NCBI RefSeq assembly: GCF_029893355.1
Contig: NZ_JARZAI010000004.1
Coordinates: 62,001 to 126,000 of the forward strand
DNA from: Kitasatospora sp. MAA4
Lineage (GTDB): Bacteria; Actinomycetota; Actinomycetes; Streptomycetales; Streptomycetaceae
Length of the DNA: 64,000 nt
Reading direction: 5' to 3'
A model generated the notes under the pieces. That model was not told the origin of the DNA. It searched no databases and worked only from the letters and a program-made list of their open reading frames with translations. The position numbers were made by a program, and so were the translations under genes. Numbering within the stretch: the first letter of the stretch is position 1; the number at the start of each line of letters is the position of its first letter. Below are positions 58,766 through 64,000 of this stretch, piece by piece.

Positions 58766-60836
58766 GGGCGTCGGCCAGCTTCTCCAGCGGTTCGCCGCCG
58801 TGGCGGGCGAGGGTGGCGGCGAGGTCGGCGACGGCCTGGTCGAGGTCGACGCCGGGGGCCTCGATCAGGCCGTCGGTGTAGAGCACCAGGGTGGTGCCGA
58901 CCGGCAGGTCGACGCGGGTCAGTGGGTACTCGGCGGTTCGGTTGACGTTCAGTACCAGGCCGCTGCGTGGCTCCAGGGCGCTCGCCCGGCCGTCGGGGGT
59001 GCGCAGCAGCGGCGCGGGGTGCCCGGCGTCGGCCAGCCAGGCCACCCGGCCGGCGAGGTCGACGCGCAGGTAGAGGCAGCTGGCGAGCAGCGTGGTGTCC
59101 AGGTCGGCCAGCAGGCTGTTGGTGCGGGCGAGCACCGTGCCGGGGTCGGCGTCGACCGTGGAGAAGGCGCGTACGGCGGTTCGGAGCTGGCCCATCAGGG
59201 CAGCGGCGTTGACGTTGTGGCCCTGGACATCGCCGATCACGACGGCCGCGCTGTCGCCGTCGAGGCGGATGAGGTCGTAGAAGTCGCCGCCGACGTCCAT
59301 GCCCTCGGTGCCTGGGAGGTAGCGGACGGTGGTCTCCAGGCCCGGTAGGTCGGGCAGGGCGCGGGGCAGCAGGCTTTCCTGGAGGCCGTGGGCGAGGCCG
59401 AGCTTGGTGTCGTACAGCCGGGCGCGGTCCAGGGCCTGCGCGATCAGACCGCCCAGCGAGGTGAGGACGGTGCGTTCCTCCATGCTGAAGCGGTGCGGCT
59501 CGGCGAACGCCAGTACGCAGGTGCCGATCAGCCGGCCCGAGGTGACCAGCGGCAGGTAGGCCCAGGCGGCCATGTTGTCCTGGGTCTCGTGGCGGTCGGG
59601 GTAGAGGCGCTCCAGCTCCGCCCGGGTCTCGAAGAAGGTCGGCACCGCGTTGGTCGACGTCTGGACCCCGGGCGTGGACTCGGACAGCGGGGTGCCGTCG
59701 AACTCGTCCACCAGGCCGGGCGGGTAGCCGCGGTGGCCGACGATGCGCAGCCGGCCGCCCTCGACCATCAGCACCGCGACGGCCTGGCCGCCGAAGCCCG
59801 GCACGATCTGGTCGGAGATCATGCGCACCACGTCCTGCACGCTGACGGCCTCGGTCAGCGCGCTGGCGAGGTGCAGCACGTGGTACAGCGCTCCGGGCCG
59901 GGTGTGCACCACGGACTCGGCGGGCGGGTCGGCGACGGGGCGGTCGTGCTGGGCGATGTCGACGGCGGTGACGCTGACGGTGAGTCCCCCGGAGGCGTCC
60001 GGGTAGAGCTGGAAGGACAGCCACCGGTCCGGCGGCCGCAGCGCCACGAACGCCATGGTCCGCCCACTGATCACCGCCGCGCGGTAGTGGTACTCGTAGA
60101 CGGGATCGCGCAGCCACGGGAGCGCCACCCACGGCTTGGCCCCCAGCAGGCGCTCGGCCGGCTCCCCGAGCAGCTCGGCCGCGCTCGGCGTGACAACGGT
60201 CAGCCGGCCGTCCAGGTCGACGCCGCAGATGCCCCCGGGCAGCCGCGCCACTATCGCCGCGAGCGAGTCCGACGCTACGTTCTCGGCGTCGATCGCCGCA
60301 GGTCGCGGGCCGGGTCGGACCGGACGGCCCGCCTGCGCCGCCCGTGCCAGCACCTCGCCCAGCTGCGAGGCGAGTACCGTCAGCCCGCGGCGCTCACGCG
60401 CCGACAGCTCGGGCGGATGCGCGGCGGGCCACAGGAAGAAGAGCGCGCCGTACGTGGTCCGCCGCGCGACGACCGGGGCGGCGGCCAGGCAGAAGGTGTA
60501 CGGCATGGCGACCGCGACCCGCGGATACCGGCTCGCCAGCTCCTCCGCGCCGCCCACCCAGATCACCCGGCCGCTGCGCACCGCATCAGCCACCGGTATC
60601 GGCGTGCCCAGGCCCACGCCCTGCCACGGTCTGGTGAACTGCCGCGCGGCCCCCAGCGTCATCGCCAGTTCGAGCAGCTGGCCGTCCTCGGAGAGCAGGT
60701 AGAGCCCGCCCAACTGCGCGCCGACCCGCTCCGGCGCTGATCGCAGCAGCTCGGCGAGCGTGTCGAGGACGTCCTCCTCCGGTGGCTCGGCGCCCGCAGG
60801 CCCGCGCCACCAGGATGCGGGCCGTGACGTACTCAC
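58689..60836 (-). CDS. PP2C/SpoIIE-type phosphatase with GAF-PAS-GAF sensor domains
   Basis: A 715-residue signalling phosphatase. First GAF-like domain about 20-160 (GAQLGGLYLLSEDGQLLELA), PAS about 190-300 (IVARLPGGICGVDLDGRLTV, AELLGEPAERLLG), second GAF about 310-480 (DQIVPGFGGQAVAVLMVEGG). The C-terminal SpoIIE domain about 485-715 has metal motifs EGMDVGGDFYDLIRLDGDSA, VVIGDVQGHNVNAAALMGQL and TTLVLYTDGLIEAPGVDLD. It dephosphorylates anti-sigma-factor antagonists in partner-switching cascades. No anti-sigma kinase domain is fused. GTG 60836 is chosen for the upstream GAGGTGG; ATG 60887 lacks a site. Confidence 0.88.
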   Translation of the reverse strand: MSTSRPASWWRGPAGAEPPEEDVLDTLAELLRSAPERVGAQLGGLYLLSEDGQLLELAMTLGAARQFTRPWQGVGLGTPIPVADAVRSGRVIWVGGAEELASRYPRVAVAMPYTFCLAAAPVVARRTTYGALFFLWPAAHPPELSARERRGLTVLASQLGEVLARAAQAGRPVRPGPRPAAIDAENVASDSLAAIVARLPGGICGVDLDGRLTVVTPSAAELLGEPAERLLGAKPWVALPWLRDPVYEYHYRAAVISGRTMAFVALRPPDRWLSFQLYPDASGGLTVSVTAVDIAQHDRPVADPPAESVVHTRPGALYHVLHLASALTEAVSVQDVVRMISDQIVPGFGGQAVAVLMVEGGRLRIVGHRGYPPGLVDEFDGTPLSESTPGVQTSTNAVPTFFETRAELERLYPDRHETQDNMAAWAYLPLVTSGRLIGTCVLAFAEPHRFSMEERTVLTSLGGLIAQALDRARLYDTKLGLAHGLQESLLPRALPDLPGLETTVRYLPGTEGMDVGGDFYDLIRLDGDSAAVVIGDVQGHNVNAAALMGQLRTAVRAFSTVDADPGTVLARTNSLLADLDTTLLASCLYLRVDLAGRVAWLADAGHPAPLLRTPDGRASALEPRSGLVLNVNRTAEYPLTRVDLPVGTTLVLYTDGLIEAPGVDLDQAVADLAATLARHGGEPLEKLADALIGEARQAEHRTDDIALLLVRAVPR

Positions 60837-60939
60837 CGTAACCACCTCATCCGACGGACGGGGTGCGCCCGCCCGGCCTCCTCCCATCTTGGCCCGTCCG
60901 GGTGCCGGCTGTCCCGCCGATCTCCAGAACCCCCTGCGA

Positions 60940-61800
60940 TCAGTGCAGGATGTTCACCGCGCGGGCCACCACCAGGAGCACGGTCAGCAACGACACCACG
61001 GACTGCAGCATCATCAGCATCTTGGCCCAGAGCGAGAGCGGCATGGTGTCGGTCGGGCTGAAGGCGGTCGCGTTGGTGAAGGCCACGTAGAGGTAGTCCA
61101 GGAAGCCGGGCTCCCACATGGCCGGGGCGATGTCCGGCTGCTGCATCTGCGGGAAGAGGAAGTCGGGGTAGTCGGCAGTGCCGCGGGAGCGGGCGGCCGG
61201 GCCGCCGCGGTCCCACTCCCAGTACCAGAGCGCGAAGGCGATCACGTTCGTCGCCCAGACCGCGCCGCCGGTGCCGAGCAGCCCGAGCGGGGTCGGCGCT
61301 CCGGCGCCGGTGATCAGCTCGCGGACCAGTTTGACCGCCGACCAGCCGTTGGCGAGGCTGATCGCCGCGACCAGCGCCAGGCTCAGCGAACGCAGGGCAC
61401 GGGTGCTGCGGTCGAGCCGGCGGTGCGGGTTCAGCGCGACCAGGGCGATCAGCAGGCCGATCTCCAGCGCCGGGAGCATCCAGCGCGGGTGGATGCTCAA
61501 CCGCGGCGGCAGGAAGAGCTGCAGTGCGACGGCGGACAGAATCGCGACCGTCACGGCCCAGCGCTGCTCGGCCTCGGTCCCCACCCGCCAGACCGGGCGG
61601 GTGGGGAGGCCGCCCGCATCCTTCGCCACGACGGCCGCGACTGCCGCGGCTGGCCCGCCAGCCGCGTCAGGCCCGCCAGCCGCTTCGGCCGCGCCGCCCG
61701 TGAGCAGTGCCTCGATGCGGTCGAGCCGGTGGTGGAGCTGCCGGCTGAGGTACTCCGGATCGGGGGCGTCGCCCTCGTGATGGGTAGTCATGGCGCTCAT
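60940..61800 (-). CDS. Membrane protein with channel-like C-terminal half
   Basis: A 286-residue protein. An Ala/Gly-rich cytoplasmic N-terminus (to about 75) is followed by some five TM segments. The last pair frames MWEPGFLDYLYVAFTNATAF then SPTDTMPLSLWAKMLMMLQS, reminiscent of the pore helix and loop of two-TM ion channels (FTNATAFSPTD in place of a TxGYGD filter). The selectivity filter is not kept, so potassium conduction is doubtful. ATG 61800 or 61791 are both possible. It lies between two PP2C phosphatase genes on the same strand, within about 100 bp of each. Confidence 0.7.
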   Translation of the reverse strand: MSAMTTHHEGDAPDPEYLSRQLHHRLDRIEALLTGGAAEAAGGPDAAGGPAAAVAAVVAKDAGGLPTRPVWRVGTEAEQRWAVTVAILSAVALQLFLPPRLSIHPRWMLPALEIGLLIALVALNPHRRLDRSTRALRSLSLALVAAISLANGWSAVKLVRELITGAGAPTPLGLLGTGGAVWATNVIAFALWYWEWDRGGPAARSRGTADYPDFLFPQMQQPDIAPAMWEPGFLDYLYVAFTNATAFSPTDTMPLSLWAKMLMMLQSVVSLLTVLLVVARAVNILH

Positions 61801-61850
61801 TGTCCCCGGCAGGATCCGCCCGGCGGCCGAAGGGCGGTGAGCGCGCGGAC

Positions 61851-62963
61851 TCACGCCTCGCAGCGGACGGCCAGCAGGGCCGCGTCGTCCGTCAGGCCCT
61901 CGACGACGTAGCCGCCGACGTCCGTCAGCAGCTGGTCGAGCACCGGGCCCGGCTCCTGCGCGGGAAAGGCGGCGAGCCGGGATGCGAGCGGGTAGAAGCG
62001 CCCGTTCGCATCCCTCGCCTCGGAGACCCCGTCGGTGTAGAGCAGCAGCAGATCGCCCGGGTACAGCTGAATGCTGCGGACCCGGTAGTGCTCACCGGTC
62101 AGGTCGCGCAGACCCAGCGGCGGCGCGAAGCCGGGCGGGTCCACCTCGCTGACCCTGCCCGCCCGCCGCAGCAGGGGCGAGGGGTGGCCGCAGTTGACCA
62201 CCTGCGCCGGCTTCGCCCCCAGAGGCACGCCGACCAGGACGGCCGTCACGAACCGGTCGCCCCGCGCACCGCGGGCGAGCTGCGAGTCCAGCCGCTCGGC
62301 CACCGCGGCGAGGTCGCCCTCGGTGCGGGCCGCCTCGCGGAAGACGCCCAGCACGTCCGAGGCCGTCTCGACCGCCGCCAGGCCCTTGCCCTGCACGTCG
62401 CCGAGCAGGATCCGCACGCCGTGCGGGGTGTCGAGCACCTCGTAGAGGTCCCCGCCGATCCTGGCCTCGGCTGCGGCCGCCGCGTACCGGACGGCGATGC
62501 GCAGCGGGCCGACCCGCGCCGGAACCGGGCGCAGCAGGGCCCACTGGGCCGCCTCGGCCACCGAGCGGACCTCGCGCAGCTCGCGGTCGCGGGCCAGCAG
62601 CAGGACGACGTTGGCGGTGCTGGCCATCGTGACGGCAGCGACGGCGATCAGGGCGGCCACGTGGACGGAGGTCGGCACGTCCGGGTTGGCCAGGCTCAGC
62701 AGCCCGACGGACGCGAGCGCCAGCAGGCCGGCCAGGAGCGGCACCCGGGCGGTGCGGCTGCCCGTGCCCGCCAGGACGGGGACGGCGGCCAGCACGGGTG
62801 AGACGGTGGTCCCGGGGCCGGTGACGAGGTCCGCGACGATCGCCGCGACGAGCAGCACGTAGGCGCCGACCAGCAGCCGGCGCGACCCGCGGGGCAGGCG
62901 CGCCGCCTCGGCGGTCCGCAGGCCCAGTGGGGCGGGTGGCCGCGGCAGGACGTCCTCAGGCAC
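61851..62963 (-). CDS. Membrane-anchored PP2C/SpoIIE-type phosphatase
   Basis: A 370-residue protein: four or so TM segments in residues 25-120 (LLVGAYVLLVAAIVADLVTG, VHVAALIAVAAVTMASTANV), then a SpoIIE domain with EARIGGDLYEVLDTPHGVRI, ILLGDVQGKGLAAVETASDV, VVNCGHPSPLLRRAG and LLLLYTDGVSEARDANGRFY, all metal-binding Asp residues present. This layout is common in streptomycetes for stress-type sigma regulation. GTG 62963 follows AGGGAG. Probably co-transcribed with the membrane protein downstream. Confidence 0.9.
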   Translation of the reverse strand: MPEDVLPRPPAPLGLRTAEAARLPRGSRRLLVGAYVLLVAAIVADLVTGPGTTVSPVLAAVPVLAGTGSRTARVPLLAGLLALASVGLLSLANPDVPTSVHVAALIAVAAVTMASTANVVLLLARDRELREVRSVAEAAQWALLRPVPARVGPLRIAVRYAAAAAEARIGGDLYEVLDTPHGVRILLGDVQGKGLAAVETASDVLGVFREAARTEGDLAAVAERLDSQLARGARGDRFVTAVLVGVPLGAKPAQVVNCGHPSPLLRRAGRVSEVDPPGFAPPLGLRDLTGEHYRVRSIQLYPGDLLLLYTDGVSEARDANGRFYPLASRLAAFPAQEPGPVLDQLLTDVGGYVVEGLTDDAALLAVRCEA

Positions 62964-63083
62964 GGTCGGCTCCCTCGGGGTCGGTCCGCTCCTCGGGGCC
63001 GCACGGCACCCGGCGGGGCGGGGGCGGCCCGGCTCTCCCCTCAACTCTCCCCCGTTCCCGCCGCCGCTGCGACGCGGCGCGGC

Positions 63084-63116
63084 CGGTCACCGCGCTGCTC
63101 CCCAGCGCGGTGACCG
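63084..63116 (-). terminator. 13-bp terminator of the oxidase gene
   Basis: CGGTCACCGCGCT (63084-63096) and AGCGCGGTGACCG (63104-63116) flank a 7-nt loop, starting 10 nt beyond the stop of the minus-strand oxidase gene. Confidence 0.8.
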
Positions 63117-63126
63117 TGCCCTCGGC

Positions 63127-64000
63127 TCAGCGCAGCAGGGTGTCCAGCAGCGGGCTGCTGAAGACCCGGTGCGGGTCGTAGCGGTTGAGGGTGGCGACCG
63201 CCTCGTCCCAGCCCGCGCCGCCGCCGGCCCGGTGGCTGTCGGGGATCACCCGGGCTATCACGTCCGGGTCGGCCCAGGTGGCGTCGGCGGTGTAGGCCCA
63301 GCCCTTGGACCACTCGACGCGCAGCGCGGCCCGCGTCCCGTCGAAGGTGGTCAGCAGGTACTGCTCCAGGTCGCGGCCGAACTGGTGCAGCCCGGGGGTG
63401 GACGGCAGGGTCAGCACGTCGAACCAGACCGCGACGTCCCACTCGGGGTGGTCCGGCCGCGGGCTGAGTGCGGACAGCAGCGGCGCGCGGGCGCCCGGGA
63501 CGCCGACGACGGCCGGATCGTCGAGGCCGGTCACCCGGATCTCCACCGCGCCGTTGATCGGGAAGGCGCCGCGCGCCTGGTACTCCGTCAGCAGGTTCTG
63601 GTAGCCGGAGGTGACCTGGCTGACCACCCACTGCACGTCGTCCCGCTTGCACATCACCGCGTACCCGTTGGCGGTCATCCGCAGGGTGGTCGGCCGGACG
63701 TACTGCAGCAGGGTGCGCGACGGGCCCCAGAGGTCCGAGCTCAGGCCGCTGGCGAGCAGGTGGGTGATCACGTCGAGGGTGAGCAGGTCGCGCAGCAGGC
63801 CGCCGGAGAGCAGCACGTCGGTGATGTCCCCGGTGAGGCCGAGCCGGGCCAGCAGGAACTGGAGTTGGCCGAAGACCGGCGCCAGCGCCCAGGACCCGCC
63901 GACCAGTTGACCGGCGAGATCGGCGACCGGGGTCGGGATGCTGTCGGAGAACGGGTAGTTGTAGGGCTGGTCGACGGCCCGCGAGGGGAACGGCCTGTCG
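63127..64000 (-). CDS. Cholesterol-oxidase-type FAD-dependent oxidase, C-terminal part
   Basis: The frame runs from the window's right edge to a TGA at 63127-63129; about 291 residues are visible and the FAD-binding N-terminus lies outside. Visible text includes DQPYNYPFSDSIPTPVADLA, TLLQYVRPTTLRMTANGYAV, WDVAVWFDVLTLPSTPGLHQ, FGRDLEQYLLTTFDGTRAAL and VEWSKGWAYTADATW, matching the substrate-binding domain of class II (covalent-FAD) cholesterol oxidases. Other bacterial VAO-type oxidases share this domain, so the substrate is not certain. Confidence 0.82.
   Translation of the reverse strand, partial: DRPFPSRAVDQPYNYPFSDSIPTPVADLAGQLVGGSWALAPVFGQLQFLLARLGLTGDITDVLLSGGLLRDLLTLDVITHLLASGLSSDLWGPSRTLLQYVRPTTLRMTANGYAVMCKRDDVQWVVSQVTSGYQNLLTEYQARGAFPINGAVEIRVTGLDDPAVVGVPGARAPLLSALSPRPDHPEWDVAVWFDVLTLPSTPGLHQFGRDLEQYLLTTFDGTRAALRVEWSKGWAYTADATWADPDVIARVIPDSHRAGGGAGWDEAVATLNRYDPHRVFSSPLLDTLLR

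Noticed and set aside
1-64000. CRISPR arrays, insertion sequences or prophage genes
   Set aside because: No regularly spaced repeats, transposase or integrase motifs, or phage structural genes were seen.

Overview
The window comes from a high-GC actinomycete, almost certainly a Streptomycetaceae member (Streptomyces or a close genus such as Kitasatospora). The support is a rodlin-type surface protein, conservon-type kinase and roadblock genes, DUF2180 and DUF3040 proteins, GTG starts, GTGA/ATGA gene overlaps, and one TTA codon in an otherwise TTA-poor gene set. It reads as chromosomal accessory/arm DNA: many short operons, each with its own regulator. I saw no rRNA operon, complete tRNA, CRISPR array or transposase.

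Layout. 0-4.3 kb: end of an SMI1/KNR4-like gene, a rodlin, an amidase, an Rpf-like transglycosylase and an aspartate/glutamate racemase. 4.3-13.6 kb: a long leader, then a conservon sensor kinase and roadblock protein (CvnA/CvnB-like, without C and D), translationally chained to a complete branched-chain-amino-acid-type ABC importer, a methyltransferase and a PIG-L deacetylase. 13.6-22.7 kb: a PadR regulator with a clear operator and an acyl-CoA dehydrogenase, a ferredoxin reductase, a lipoprotein, two P450s and a CDP-alcohol phosphotransferase. 22.8-33.4 kb: a dimethylformamidase-like lipoprotein, a GH25 lysozyme, two MarR regulators (each facing a divergent target across operator repeats), ribA, pobA, two VOC proteins, an AI-2E-type permease and fumC.

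33.6-48.5 kb: an alpha-mannoside utilisation locus. A LacI repressor sits between two transcription units with recognisable promoters and operators. To the left are a 1398-residue GH38 enzyme and two small genes; to the right are a sugar-binding lipoprotein, two permeases, a GH5-like hydrolase, a second GH38 and a ROK kinase. No ABC ATPase is present, so a shared one such as MsiK would be needed.

48.6-53.8 kb: a DUF3040 protein, an AT-richer stretch with a compact small-ORF/terminator unit, an MFS exporter with a divergent XRE regulator, and a glycosyltransferase. 53.9-58.8 kb: the most unusual segment. A 159-residue protein and a 1297-residue STAND NTPase with a long TPR array share a short glycine/histidine/tyrosine motif and are translationally coupled; the NTPase carries a TTA codon, and a degraded adenylate-kinase-like fragment follows. 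This looks like an NLR-like conflict or signalling module. 58.7-64 kb: two SpoIIE/PP2C-type phosphatases around a channel-like membrane protein, then the C-terminal part of a cholesterol-oxidase-type flavoprotein that runs off the window.
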